Assembly: GCA_023428245.1 (NCBI GenBank)
Contig: JAEYYX010000122.1
Span: forward strand, 1 to 37,793
DNA: 37,793 nt
Reading direction: 5' to 3'
Origin: Pseudomonadota bacterium
GTDB taxonomy: Bacteria; Myxococcota_A; Polyangia; Polyangiales; Polyangiaceae
Of this stretch, positions 1 to 8,110 are shown one piece after another (within the stretch, counting starts at the first letter, position 1; every line of letters begins with the position of its first letter). The notes beneath the pieces are model-generated. The model was not told the DNA's origin. It worked only from the letters and a program-made list of their open reading frames with translations, and ran no database searches. A program made the translations under genes and the position numbers.

Positions 1-832
1 TTTCGGTGGTCGTGATGTTTCGGTGACCGAGTAGCTTCTGGACGCTGCGGAGATCGGCGCCTCCTTGAACGAGGTGGGTCGCGAAGGAGTGCCGGAGCAT
101 GTGAGGGTGGAGGTGCCGCTCGATGCCCGCGCTCTTTGCGTAACGTCCGACCAACTTCCAGACGGCTTGGCGGGTCATCGCTTGGCCGCGGGGACCAGGG
201 AAGAGGACGAGGCTGCGCGCGAGGCGGGGCTCTTCGGCCCGCCTCGCGAGGTACTCGCTCACGTGCTTTAGTGTGAGCGCGCTCAGCGGTACAATTCTAC
301 GTTTGTTCCCTTTTCCGAGAGGAATGACCACCCCCCGATCGAAGTCGAGGTCCCCGAGCTGTAAGGTGACGAGCTCACTGGCTCTGAGCCCTCCGGCGTA
401 AGCGAGACTCAAGAGAGCGCGATCCCGAAGGCCGCGCAGAGTCTTGGGGTCGGGGGCGCGCAGCACCTCAAGGAGTTCTTCAGAGCTCGCGGTGCGCGGG
501 AGCCGGCGACCGATCCGAGGCGCAACGAGCGCCGTCGCGATCGTCGGATCGAAGCGCTCTTCTTCTTCGAGGTAGCGAAAGAACGCGCGGAGCGCTGAGA
601 TGCGCCGGCGGAGAGAGCGGGGACCGAGCCCACCCTCGCTCTCCTCCTGGATGAAGGACCGGAGGAGGTCGGAGGTGATTTGGTCCCCCCGGCGCACCTC
701 CCGCGCCTCACAGTGGGCCAAAAATCGTCCCAAATCCCGGCCGTAAGCGAGCTCGGTGTTCTTGGCGAGCCGGCGCGACAGCCTCAAATGGCCGAGGAAG
801 GTCTGGACATTCCGTTCGAGCGCGGCCGCCAC
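1..832 (-). CDS. xerC: Tyrosine recombinase, XerC/XerD type (3' end missing)
   Basis: A site-specific recombinase that probably resolves chromosome dimers at dif sites. The reading frame runs from a GTG at 832 to the window edge, giving 277 codons. The N-terminal SAM-like core-binding domain (about residues 5-90, with a TELAYGRDL stretch) is followed by the catalytic domain. Visible active-site elements are the Arg in GLRASEL (about residue 152), the HMLRHSFATHL box (His and Arg), and the His of LLGHRNI. The nucleophilic Tyr lies beyond the left edge. The start is 5 bp after the trpC stop, so the gene probably ends the trp transcript. XerC, XerD and a phage-type integrase are hard to separate without the C-terminus. 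The lack of integrase arm domains and the housekeeping context favour XerC/D. Confidence 0.85.
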   Translation of the reverse strand, partial: MAAALERNVQTFLGHLRLSRRLAKNTELAYGRDLGRFLAHCEAREVRRGDQITSDLLRSFIQEESEGGLGPRSLRRRISALRAFFRYLEEEERFDPTIATALVAPRIGRRLPRTASSEELLEVLRAPDPKTLRGLRDRALLSLAYAGGLRASELVTLQLGDLDFDRGVVIPLGKGNKRRIVPLSALTLKHVSEYLARRAEEPRLARSLVLFPGPRGQAMTRQAVWKLVGRYAKSAGIERHLHPHMLRHSFATHLVQGGADLRSVQKLLGHRNITTTE

Positions 833-837
833 AACCG

Positions 838-1611
838 CTAGTCTACGGCCCCTCGGGCGGCGCGGGCAAAACTCGCGAGGAGCTCGCTCGGATCCGCCTG
901 CCGCATCAGACACTCCCCGATCAAGGCAGCGTCGGCGGGGCCTTTGAGGAGCGCCGAAACAGCTTCGGCGCTCTTGATGCCAGAAAAATGGGCTCGGACG
1001 ACGGAATCCGGCATGTCACCGAGGACGGCCTCGGCGCGCGCTGCGTCCATTTTCAACGTATCGAGGTCCCGCGCGTTCACGCCGATATGCTCGGCGCCGA
1101 GGTCCAGGGCCCGGCGCAGCTCTTCATGGTCGGCGACCTCGAAGAAGGGGACGAGGCCGCGCTCGCGCGCGCCTCTGGCGAGCGCTTCGAGCTTTTCGTC
1201 ATCCAAGCAGCGCACGATGAGGAGAACCAAGGATGCGCCGTAGGCACGAGCGAGGTCGAGCTGGACCTCGTCGATCACGAACTCCTTGGCCAGAAGCGGT
1301 AAACTTGTCGCAAGGTAGGCTCGCGCAAGGTCCTCGAAGCCTCCAGCGAAGAACTCGGTGTCACACAAAACACTCACAGCGCTGGCGCCGTTCTGCTCGT
1401 AGCGCTGGACACGCTCTTCGAGGCTCAGGGCGTCCGAGAGTAGCCCCGCGGACGGAGAACGCCGCTTGAACTCGCAGATCAGGCGCAGCGGCTCGCCGGG
1501 CTCGCGCTTCAGCTTCACAGGGCGGAGCGGCGGTGGAGGAGGCAGAGGTCGGGCCCGCAGCTCCTTGAGCTCACGCTGCTTGTTTTCTAGGATCTTCCCG
1601 AGAATGTTCAT
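838..1611 (-). CDS. trpC: Indole-3-glycerol phosphate synthase with altered active site
   Basis: This TIM-barrel enzyme closes CdRP to indole-3-glycerol phosphate in tryptophan synthesis. Its 257 aa is the normal length for a monofunctional enzyme. Family residues seen are E47 and K49 in ICEFKRRSPSAG, K109 in LLAKEFVID, E158 in FFEVADHEEL, N179 in IGVNARDL, and a phosphate-binding ALIGECLMR near the C-terminus. The usual SESGI motif reads HFSGI (residues 208-212). The Glu that binds substrate in characterised enzymes is therefore Phe209, while the following Ser is kept. The N-terminus carries an extra Pro-rich stretch (residues 22-29). The ATG overlaps the trpD stop by 4 bp, so translation is coupled. 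It is clearly of TrpC family; whether it is fully active is uncertain. Confidence 0.9.
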   Translation of the reverse strand: MNILGKILENKQRELKELRARPLPPPPPLRPVKLKREPGEPLRLICEFKRRSPSAGLLSDALSLEERVQRYEQNGASAVSVLCDTEFFAGGFEDLARAYLATSLPLLAKEFVIDEVQLDLARAYGASLVLLIVRCLDDEKLEALARGARERGLVPFFEVADHEELRRALDLGAEHIGVNARDLDTLKMDAARAEAVLGDMPDSVVRAHFSGIKSAEAVSALLKGPADAALIGECLMRQADPSELLASFARAARGAVD

Positions 1612-2642
1612 GGGGAGGCGGGGAGCAGGCTCTTGGTCTTGTCGCGGAAGCGCTCGAAAGCCGAGAGCGCGGCGCCGCTCGTGAGACTCTTTTCAGCGAG
1701 GGTGGCCGCGTCCGCAAAGGAGAGCCCCCGCTCGATCACGAGCGCCGCGGCGGCGCTCAGAATGAATGCGTCGCGTGAGGGGTGAGGCTCACCGCGCAAG
1801 ACATCGAGCAAGATGGTCGCGTTTTCCTCGGGTGTCCCTCCGTCGATGGCTCCCGGGGGGCTACGCTTCAGACCGAAATCCTCGGGCGTCACAACGAACT
1901 CACGGAGGCGCCCTTCGGAGACCTCAGTCACGCGGGTCGGGGCATACGGACTCATCTCGTCCATGCCGTCCTCGCTCCTGACGACCCAGGCGCGGCGGAC
2001 CCCGAGCTCAAGCAGAGCGCGCGCGAGCTTTTCCCGGAGTTCATCAGCGTAGGCTCCGAGTAGGTGATATTCGGCGCCCGCGGGGTTCGCGAGAGGGCCG
2101 AGACAGTTGAACATGGTGCGGACGCCGAGCTCTCGCCGAGCCGGGCCCACGTGGCGCAGGGCCGGGTGGTGGTGCTGGGCGAACAGGAACACGAGTCCTG
2201 TCTCGTCGAGCACCTCGGGGAGCCGCTCGATCGGTACTGTGAGGGGTACGCCCATGCGCTCGAGGACGTCGGCGCTCCCGGATTGGCTCGACGCGGCTCG
2301 ATTGCCGTGTTTGGCCACCTTGCTGCCGGCGCCTGCGAGCAAGATCGCGGTTCCGGTTGACAGGTTCAGGCTTCCGGAGCCGTCTCCTCCGGTTCCGCAG
2401 GTGTCGATGAGGCCCGAGCGCGCTCCCGGCAGCGGGATCATCGCTCTTCGCATCTCACGAGCGGCGCTCGCGAGGACCGTTCCGGGCGCGCCGCGGAGCT
2501 CCTGCCCCACGACGTAAGCCGCGACCTGGGTCGGGTTCCACTCGCCCGCGAGGATCGAACGGAACGCGGCCGAGACCAGACCAGGGTCAGGCTGCTCGCT
2601 TTCGAGCAGGCGCTTGATGGCTTCTTGGAATTGCACGCTCAA
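1608..2642 (-). CDS. trpD: Anthranilate phosphoribosyltransferase
   Basis: Transfers phosphoribose from PRPP to anthranilate, the second step of the tryptophan branch. Its 344 aa matches the stand-alone TrpD family. The PRPP/Mg signature is complete: DTCGTGGDGSG (about residues 82-92), NLSTGTAIL, KHGNRAASSQSGSADVLERMG, and the acidic GMDEMS metal site (about residue 225). The helical N-terminal domain is present. It overlaps trpG upstream and trpC downstream by 4 bp each (ATGA-type junctions), so the three form one translationally coupled unit. Confidence 0.96.
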   Translation of the reverse strand: MSVQFQEAIKRLLESEQPDPGLVSAAFRSILAGEWNPTQVAAYVVGQELRGAPGTVLASAAREMRRAMIPLPGARSGLIDTCGTGGDGSGSLNLSTGTAILLAGAGSKVAKHGNRAASSQSGSADVLERMGVPLTVPIERLPEVLDETGLVFLFAQHHHPALRHVGPARRELGVRTMFNCLGPLANPAGAEYHLLGAYADELREKLARALLELGVRRAWVVRSEDGMDEMSPYAPTRVTEVSEGRLREFVVTPEDFGLKRSPPGAIDGGTPEENATILLDVLRGEPHPSRDAFILSAAAALVIERGLSFADAATLAEKSLTSGAALSAFERFRDKTKSLLPASP

Positions 2643-3214
2643 AGTCTCCGGAGCCAGTTGCCGAGGAGGGACATGCCCTCTTCCGTGAGGATGGACTCAG
2701 GGTGGAATTGAACCCCTTCGATGGGCAGGCTGCGGTGGCGAATGCCCATGATTTCTCCTTCTTGCGTGCGAGCTGTCACTTCGAGCTCAGGGGGGACCGT
2801 TTCAGGGGCTACGACGAGTGAGTGGTAGCGAGTCGCGGTGAGCGGGCAAGGGAGACCCTCGAAGACCCCGAGGCCTTCATGGAGGATCGGGCTTGTCTTG
2901 CCGTGCATGAGGCGTGGGGCGCGCACGACGGAAGCGCCGAAGGCCTGGCCGATCGACTGGTGTCCGAGACATACCCCGAAAATGGGGATCTTTCCGCCCG
3001 CTTTCTTGATGGTCTCGAGGGTGATGCCCGCATCATCGGGGGTTCCGGGCCCTGGCGAGAGCAAGATCCCGCGGGGACGGCGCTCGAGGAGTTCGTCGAC
3101 GCTGATTGCGTCGTTGAGTAATACATCACATTTCGCACCCAGCGTCTCGAGATATTGGACGAGATTGTATGTGAACGAATCGTAGTTATCGATGACGGCG
3201 ATGGGGGCTTGCAT
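2639..3214 (-). CDS. trpG: Anthranilate synthase glutamine amidotransferase component
   Basis: A class I glutamine amidotransferase that supplies ammonia to TrpE (or PabB, if it is shared). It has 191 aa. The triad is visible: the nucleophilic Cys in GVCLGHQSIGQAFG, and His and Glu in GVQFHPESIL. The oxyanion-type LSPGPGTPDDAG loop and the MHGKTS segment are also typical. No TrpE or PabB partner is in the window, so the chorismate-binding subunit is encoded elsewhere or beyond an edge. TrpG and PabA cannot be told apart by sequence; coupling to trpD and trpC favours TrpG. The gene starts 12 bp after the upstream hydrolase ends. Confidence 0.93.
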   Translation of the reverse strand: MQAPIAVIDNYDSFTYNLVQYLETLGAKCDVLLNDAISVDELLERRPRGILLSPGPGTPDDAGITLETIKKAGGKIPIFGVCLGHQSIGQAFGASVVRAPRLMHGKTSPILHEGLGVFEGLPCPLTATRYHSLVVAPETVPPELEVTARTQEGEIMGIRHRSLPIEGVQFHPESILTEEGMSLLGNWLRRL

Positions 3215-3226
3215 GGTGCTCGGGGG

Positions 3227-4183
3227 TCACGCCCTAAGGAACTCGGGTGTGTCATAACCATGGTCTGCCGCGTGCGAAAGGGCACCCGTCTTTCGCTCGA
3301 CTTCGTCCGCTAAGAACTCATTGACGAACTTCACGACGAGCTCGGGCGCTTCCGCCGCGGCATAGTGAGACGCGCCGGGGATCGCCCGATAGCGGGCCCG
3401 CGGGATCTTTCGGGAAAGCCCGCGCGCGCCGCGTGCGGGCGTGATCACATCGCGTTCGGAACCGAGCACGAGGGTCGGCGCGCTCACCTCGGGGAGCACG
3501 TCCCGAGCATCGTGTTCAATGAGCGCCTGAAACAGCTCAAAGTAGCGAGAGAGGTCGAGGGTCCGAAACTCTTTGAGGAAGGCTTCGAGATCGGTGCTCG
3601 GGAAACCGCGTTGAATCCAGCCGACGGTCTTGAGCGCTCGCTCGAGGCCGGGTGTCGCCAGAGCGCGCCCGATGGCGCGGCCGGCGAGCTCCGGATATGC
3701 CGAGAGCAGCGAGAGCAGGCCTGGACCGAGGCGAGGCAGACCTGGAAGCGGAACTCCTTCGAGGGGGCGCCCGGCGACGCCATTGAGCAGCACCAGGCCC
3801 CCGAGGCGCGAGGGGGCGACCCGCGCGAATTCGAGCCCAACCTGGACCCCCATGCTCCAGCCGAGGAAAATCGCCTGCTGTATGCCGAGCTCGTCCAAGA
3901 TGCTCAGGACGTCTCGGGCATGGGCGGCCACGCTGATGTCCCGTTGCCCCGAGAACCGGGAACCATAGAGTCCTCGGTAGTCCCAGGTGAGAACGCGCCG
4001 ATCGCTGGCGAACCCCTGGATCGGTGCCCTGAGAACCGACACGGGACCACCGAGGCCGTTCGCGAGGATGATCGGGAGGCGCCCTGGCTGTTCCCGCTCC
4101 GTGTCGAAGAAGGTGAGCCGAATACCATCAGGGGTGGCGAGAGTTTTCGGTTCAGGGGAGACGGGGCGGAAGTGAGGAGTCAT
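3227..4183 (-). CDS. Alpha/beta-fold hydrolase
   Basis: A 318-aa single-domain alpha/beta hydrolase. The nucleophile elbow is GWSMG (Ser about residue 131). The acid is probably Asp in SERDVITP, and the catalytic His is in PGASHYA near the C-terminus. The oxyanion HG-type motif reads LANGLGG. Family members include esterases, haloperoxidase-like enzymes and lipases; the substrate cannot be named. It is the first gene of the minus-strand run leading into trpG (12-bp gap) and is probably co-transcribed with the trp genes. No signal peptide is visible, so it is likely cytoplasmic. Confidence 0.85.
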   Translation of the reverse strand: MTPHFRPVSPEPKTLATPDGIRLTFFDTEREQPGRLPIILANGLGGPVSVLRAPIQGFASDRRVLTWDYRGLYGSRFSGQRDISVAAHARDVLSILDELGIQQAIFLGWSMGVQVGLEFARVAPSRLGGLVLLNGVAGRPLEGVPLPGLPRLGPGLLSLLSAYPELAGRAIGRALATPGLERALKTVGWIQRGFPSTDLEAFLKEFRTLDLSRYFELFQALIEHDARDVLPEVSAPTLVLGSERDVITPARGARGLSRKIPRARYRAIPGASHYAAAEAPELVVKFVNEFLADEVERKTGALSHAADHGYDTPEFLRA

Positions 4184-4234
4184 TGTGGCGAAGCGGTAAT
4201 TTCATTCTTGCTCAGCGGTAAAGGCGCCGCTAGT

Positions 4235-4256
4235 GTCCGTCCGCCCTCGGTCGGAC
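4235..4256. promoter_or_regulatory. Inverted repeat in divergent promoter region
   Basis: A dyad lies between the divergent hydrolase/trp genes and the Pro-rich membrane protein gene. Each arm is a GTCCG and a CCG block with a single T-T mismatch between them, around a 4-base CCCT centre. It could be an operator or a leader hairpin of the plus-strand transcript. No clear -35/-10 pair is recognisable. Confidence 0.3.
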
Positions 4257-4287
4257 CGCGAGCCGAGATTTCCCCCCACGAGACTCC

Positions 4288-5514
4288 ATGTCTGAAGATA
4301 ATAAGCCCAAGATCGACCTGAAGGCCCGCCTCGGAAAGAAGACTGTCGCTGGTGTGGGGCCCTCGATTCCTCCGCCCATCGCCGGCGTGCCGAGCCAGGC
4401 GCCCCCTGCTCCTGCCGCAGGTGTCCCCGGTCCGCGTCCCCAAGGCCCCGTCCCCAGCGCTGGCCCGCAGCGGCCCTCCGGTTTCCCCGCCCCCGGTGCT
4501 GCTCCTGTACAACAGCGTCCCGCGCCGAATCTCGGCGGTCCGACGAGCATCCCGGCTCCTCCGTTCGGCCTGAACCCCTCCGTGCCCCCGGCGCAGCCTG
4601 CTTTCGCGGCACCCGCCGTCCAGGTTGCCGCTCCCCAGGCGATCAAGATCGAAATGGGCGAGGAGGTCCTCCAGGCCCAGAAGAAGGAGCGGAGCAAGTT
4701 CCGCGTACTCGCGATTGGGACGGCAGTTGTCGGCGCCATCATCGGCATCGTTGTCGGCGGCGGCATGGAACGCCGCAAGAGCCACAACATCGCACTCGAG
4801 GGCTCGAAGATCCTCGCCGGTGAAGTCGACAAGGCGAACGAAGAAGTCGAAAAGCTCGCCGACGTCCTGAAAAAGGCCAAGATCTCCCTCGGCGAAGGAA
4901 AGTTCCCTGAGGAAGAGGTCAAGGCGCTCGGTGGAATCACGATTCCCTTTGACGGAACTTACCTCGTCGGTAAAGGCATTGGCCTCATGAGCACGGATGT
5001 GAACCGCTTGCTCGTGAAGTTCGCGGGCGACTCCGAGCGCGCCAACGAGCAGAAAGACCGCCTGCAGCGCGTGCTTACGGGTATGCGTCAGCCGGTCACC
5101 GAACTCCTGCAGGAGAAGGATGAGCCGAAGGTTCGCTGGGGTATCGCGGTGGGCCGCGGACAGCTCGGCCCGCTGGCTTCGATGGTTCTGCTTCCGGAGC
5201 CCTTCCTCGTGACGTCGAAGACCGCTGGTTACAAGTGGCCCGGTCAGTTTGAGCTCAAAGAAGGCAACAAGACGGTCAAGATCTCTCGCTATGAGAAGGG
5301 CGACCCGATCGAGAGCACCTCTCCGATCATCCCCGTCGATCCTGGTAGCCAAGCAGCTGTTTGTCCCTCGGATACTCTGATGAAGCTGAGTCGTGAGCTC
5401 GGTGACCTCGAGACCACCCTCCGCGGCGACAAGAGCGATCCGACGAACGAGCGGAGCGGTCTTGTCGATACCGGCAACGCTCTGCGCGAGAAGCTGAAGT
5501 CGGTCGGGCAGTGA
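4288..5514 (+). CDS. Pro-rich single-pass membrane protein, unknown function
   Basis: I do not recognise the family. The 408-aa protein has a short charged N-terminus (KIDLKARLGKK), then a Pro/Ala/Gly-rich disordered segment (about residues 25-115). One membrane helix follows (about 138-160, Gly/Ile/Val-rich, ending in MERRKS), then a Lys/Glu-rich predicted coiled coil (about 170-215) and a C-terminal domain of about 190 residues. There is no signal peptide, so the Pro-rich part is probably cytoplasmic and the C-terminal part periplasmic (inference). The shape resembles scaffold or envelope-associated proteins of myxobacteria. It is monocistronic and followed by tandem repeats and a terminator. 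The ATG has only a weak GAG upstream. A long open frame on the opposite strand is a GC-driven shadow. Confidence 0.8.
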   Translation: MSEDNKPKIDLKARLGKKTVAGVGPSIPPPIAGVPSQAPPAPAAGVPGPRPQGPVPSAGPQRPSGFPAPGAAPVQQRPAPNLGGPTSIPAPPFGLNPSVPPAQPAFAAPAVQVAAPQAIKIEMGEEVLQAQKKERSKFRVLAIGTAVVGAIIGIVVGGGMERRKSHNIALEGSKILAGEVDKANEEVEKLADVLKKAKISLGEGKFPEEEVKALGGITIPFDGTYLVGKGIGLMSTDVNRLLVKFAGDSERANEQKDRLQRVLTGMRQPVTELLQEKDEPKVRWGIAVGRGQLGPLASMVLLPEPFLVTSKTAGYKWPGQFELKEGNKTVKISRYEKGDPIESTSPIIPVDPGSQAAVCPSDTLMKLSRELGDLETTLRGDKSDPTNERSGLVDTGNALREKLKSVGQ

Positions 5515-5578
5515 GCGTCGACCTATGATGCCCGTTCGAGCATCGCGCGTCGACCTATGATGCCCGTTCGAGCATCGC
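5515..5578 (+). repeat. Two perfect 32-bp tandem direct repeats
   Basis: Copies lie at 5515-5546 and 5547-5578 with no mismatch, beginning right after the stop codon at 5512-5514. Each contains a small dyad (GATGC, 8-base spacer, GCATC), so the 3' UTR could form two hairpins before the terminator. The next two bases (gc) start a truncated third copy. Confidence 0.9.
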
Positions 5579-5586
5579 GCAAAGAG

Positions 5587-5622
5587 AGGGCGGTGACCAA
5601 GGGTCGCCGCCCTTTGCATTTT
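5587..5622 (+). terminator. Rho-independent terminator
   Basis: A 12-bp stem (5587-5598 with 5602-5613, one G-U pair) closes on a 3-base AAG loop and runs into TTGCATTTT. It ends the membrane-protein transcript. An A-rich 5' flank suggests it may also serve the convergent minus-strand gene. Confidence 0.85.
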
Positions 5623-5687
5623 GTGCTCCTCTCGGTCCACGACCAAGACCGCCTCGCGTGTGAGCGCGCCTGGAACCAGAGCGTTGA

Positions 5688-6995
5688 TTAGGCGGAGCGT
5701 TCGAGCAGACGACTGGACTCGGTCGCCGGCGGGATCAGCTCGATCTCTATGAGCGCAATGTGGCGGGCGTCAGCTTCGCGGATCTTCACGCGGAGGCCGT
5801 GGAGCTCATGTTCGGTCCCGGTGCGCGGAATCTCTCCCAGGTGTTCCATGAGCAGGCCGCCGATCGAGACATAGTCACCTTCCGGCAGCTCCACACCGAG
5901 GTACCGGTTCACATCAGCGACCGGCAAGCTCGCGTCGACGAGATAGTTTCCGGACTCGAGCGCTTGGAACCGCTCAGCGTCTTCGACGTCATGTTCGTCC
6001 TGGATATCACCGACGATCTCCTCCAGCAGGTCTTCGAGCGTCACGATCCCCGAGAACCCGCCGAACTCGTCAACGACGACCGCGAGGTGGTGACGGCCGG
6101 CACGCATGTCTTTCAGGACCGTCGAGGCGGGCTGTGTCTCGGGTACAAACGCGACGGGCCGCCGCGCGAGGTCACCGAGCGCTCGCTCGCTCACGCCGGT
6201 CTCTTGGGCGCTGCTCGCGTGGATGTAGAGGTCCTTGACGTGCAGAATGCCAACGATGTTATCGACGGACTCCGCATAGACCGGATAGCGGGAATGACGC
6301 GACTCCGCGACGCGAGCGATCGCCTCAGACAAAGAGAGCGCCGCATCGAGAGCATCGACGTGGATGCGAGGGACCATGACGTCCTCCGCCGTCACGTCCC
6401 GGAACTCGAGGACGTTACGGATCATGGCCGAGGCGTCCGCCGAGAGGCTGCCGTTTTGTTCTCCTTCGGCGACGACCATCTCGACCTCCGTCTCGGCGAG
6501 CTCAGCACTGGGCGCCGGGCTGGCGCTTCCGGCCCATTTGCTGGCCAGCCACGAGATCGGGTCGGCGAGGGGAGCGACCAAGAGCTCGAAGGGGGCGAGA
6601 GAGCGGAGCAACCTGGGCGCCCAAGAGGCCGAGCGGGCCACGGCGAGCGGGCGCAGGAGCTGGGTCGGAAGTGCGTAGGCGGCGACTGCTGCCAAGATCC
6701 CCATGAGCCAGGGGAAGCGGACCCCGGCGGGCATCTGACTTGTGATGAGTCCGGCAGTGGTGGCGATGCCGAGCACCCTGAGCCAGAGCCAACGGGCTTC
6801 GACCCGTTCGCTGCCGAGGATATAACGGTCGAGAGCCTGACTTACGCTGGGGCGGAGCGTCTCACGCAGGGCTGCACGACGTGCGCCAGAGAGAGAGCCG
6901 ACTGCGACGGAAGCGACACCGAACAGAGCTGAAATGAGCGCTGGGATCAGCGCGAGGGCAACGGACAGCGCGGGCTGTTCTGGGTCAGGATCCAC
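5688..6995 (-). CDS. HlyC/CorC-family membrane protein with CBS pair
   Basis: About 435 aa from a GTG at 6995; the open frame continues upstream into truB, but that part is low-complexity and not protein-like. The N-terminus has three or four hydrophobic segments (starting with ALSVALALIPALISALFG), a short counterpart of the CNNM/DUF21 membrane domain. A CBS-domain pair follows (about residues 190-310, with ITLEDLLEEIVGDIQDE closing the second). Last is the C-terminal CorC_HlyC transporter-associated domain (about 340-425, VSIGGLLMEHLGEIP). Family members are implicated in Mg/Co efflux or divalent-cation homeostasis. No Shine-Dalgarno is obvious, so the exact start is uncertain. The haemolysin name is historical. 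Confidence 0.85.
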   Translation of the reverse strand: MDPDPEQPALSVALALIPALISALFGVASVAVGSLSGARRAALRETLRPSVSQALDRYILGSERVEARWLWLRVLGIATTAGLITSQMPAGVRFPWLMGILAAVAAYALPTQLLRPLAVARSASWAPRLLRSLAPFELLVAPLADPISWLASKWAGSASPAPSAELAETEVEMVVAEGEQNGSLSADASAMIRNVLEFRDVTAEDVMVPRIHVDALDAALSLSEAIARVAESRHSRYPVYAESVDNIVGILHVKDLYIHASSAQETGVSERALGDLARRPVAFVPETQPASTVLKDMRAGRHHLAVVVDEFGGFSGIVTLEDLLEEIVGDIQDEHDVEDAERFQALESGNYLVDASLPVADVNRYLGVELPEGDYVSIGGLLMEHLGEIPRTGTEHELHGLRVKIREADARHIALIEIELIPPATESSRLLERSA

Positions 6996-7138
6996 GGTGG
7001 GAACTGAAAAGATAGACCGAGACCCCCGAGCGATGCAAATGCAACCCGCCCTAAGAGTGTCCGATTGCGGTGAAAACGGAATTTCTGCGCTCGGGGGGAC
7101 AGATGAGGTGGAGCTTGGGGGCCGTGGGAGCGCTGGGC

Positions 7139-8098
7139 CTAGCTCCCCGGCTGCGCTGAAAATCCCCGCTGGACCCGGAACACGACGGTCTTGGGATCGG
7201 TCTCGCCGAAGAAGCTGCGCGCGGCCTCCGCCTCGGTCGCAGACAGAGGCTCGAGCAGCGCGACGAGAGACTCGCCTTCGATGCCGACGAGCTCCGCTGA
7301 CGAGAGGGGCGGGACGCGTCCTTCCGGGACGAGCAGCAGCTTTCCCTGGCGGACCCGCTCCGCCTCGAGAGCGGTGAGCTCCAGGCTCGGGAGGCTGCGC
7401 CAAGTGGCCTCGACGAGCGGAAGGAGCCGAGCGCGGGCGACCTCGGGAAGTGGCACAGCCTCTTCGATGACAAACGCTCCGCTCTTGAGTCGGCGGAGTT
7501 CCGTCAGGTGAGCAGGGACTCCGAGGGCATCACCCAGGTCGCGCGCGAGAGCGCGCACGTAGTATCCCTTGGAGACAAGCAGCTCGACCTCAAGTTCCTG
7601 TCCGCTCACGACGCGGGCCTGGAGCTGACGAACAGCTACGTCGCGGGGTTTCAAGTCCGGCACGGTTCCGGCGCGTGTGAGCGCGTGGGCGCGCCTGCCG
7701 TCAACCTTGAGGGCGCTCACGGCGGGGGGAATTTGAAGCCGCCGGGTGCGCTCGCTAGCGAGCGCCAGCTCGAGCTCGGCCCCTTTGCGCCCAAGGAAGT
7801 CCTCGGGGAGGTCGACTCGCTTGGTGAGCGGGGAGTCGGCGTCATGGGCTACCGTACCAATCCCGAAGCGAACCCGAGCCACATAGAACTTGTCCTCCCG
7901 GGTGAGCACGCTGGAGAGCTTGGTCGCTTCACCGAGCAGAACCACGAGCACACCTGTTGCCATCGGGTCAAGGGTTCCCGCGTGTCCGACCTTTCGGGTG
8001 CCGAAGGCGCGTCGGACCTGTGCGACGACGTCGTGGCTCGTGGGCCCCTTGGGCTTGTCCACAATGAGGACGCCGCTGGGCGCCTGTGTCTTAGTCAA
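7139..8098 (-). CDS. truB: tRNA pseudouridine(55) synthase
   Basis: Makes pseudouridine 55 in the T-loop of tRNAs. It has 319 aa. The N-terminal VDKPKGPTSHDVV motif and the catalytic HAGTLDPMATGVL box (catalytic Asp about residue 45) are intact. KGYYVRALARDLG and the C-terminal PUA-like part are also present. The start is TTG at 8098, with GGAG 6 bases upstream. It begins 12 bp after the acyltransferase gene ends, so it is likely in the same transcript. Unlike in many bacteria, it is not next to rbfA, infB or rpsO here. Confidence 0.95.
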   Translation of the reverse strand: MTKTQAPSGVLIVDKPKGPTSHDVVAQVRRAFGTRKVGHAGTLDPMATGVLVVLLGEATKLSSVLTREDKFYVARVRFGIGTVAHDADSPLTKRVDLPEDFLGRKGAELELALASERTRRLQIPPAVSALKVDGRRAHALTRAGTVPDLKPRDVAVRQLQARVVSGQELEVELLVSKGYYVRALARDLGDALGVPAHLTELRRLKSGAFVIEEAVPLPEVARARLLPLVEATWRSLPSLELTALEAERVRQGKLLLVPEGRVPPLSSAELVGIEGESLVALLEPLSATEAEAARSFFGETDPKTVVFRVQRGFSAQPGS

Positions 8099-8110
8099 AG
8101 GAGGCTCCGC

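Noticed and set aside
1..832. XerC as a phage or integrative-element integrase marking an island edge
   Set aside because: No attachment-site repeat, tRNA gene or phage gene is nearby. The short core-binding domain and the trp context fit a housekeeping Xer protein, although the C-terminus is missing.
3365..4321. 318-codon plus-strand frame opposite the hydrolase
   Set aside because: The hydrolase frame has a full catalytic triad; this one has none.
4180..5646. 488-codon minus-strand open frame opposite the Pro-rich membrane protein
   Set aside because: Antisense shadow in GC-rich DNA. It spans a terminator and repeats, and its composition (Arg/Asp/Leu-rich, no motif) is not protein-like.
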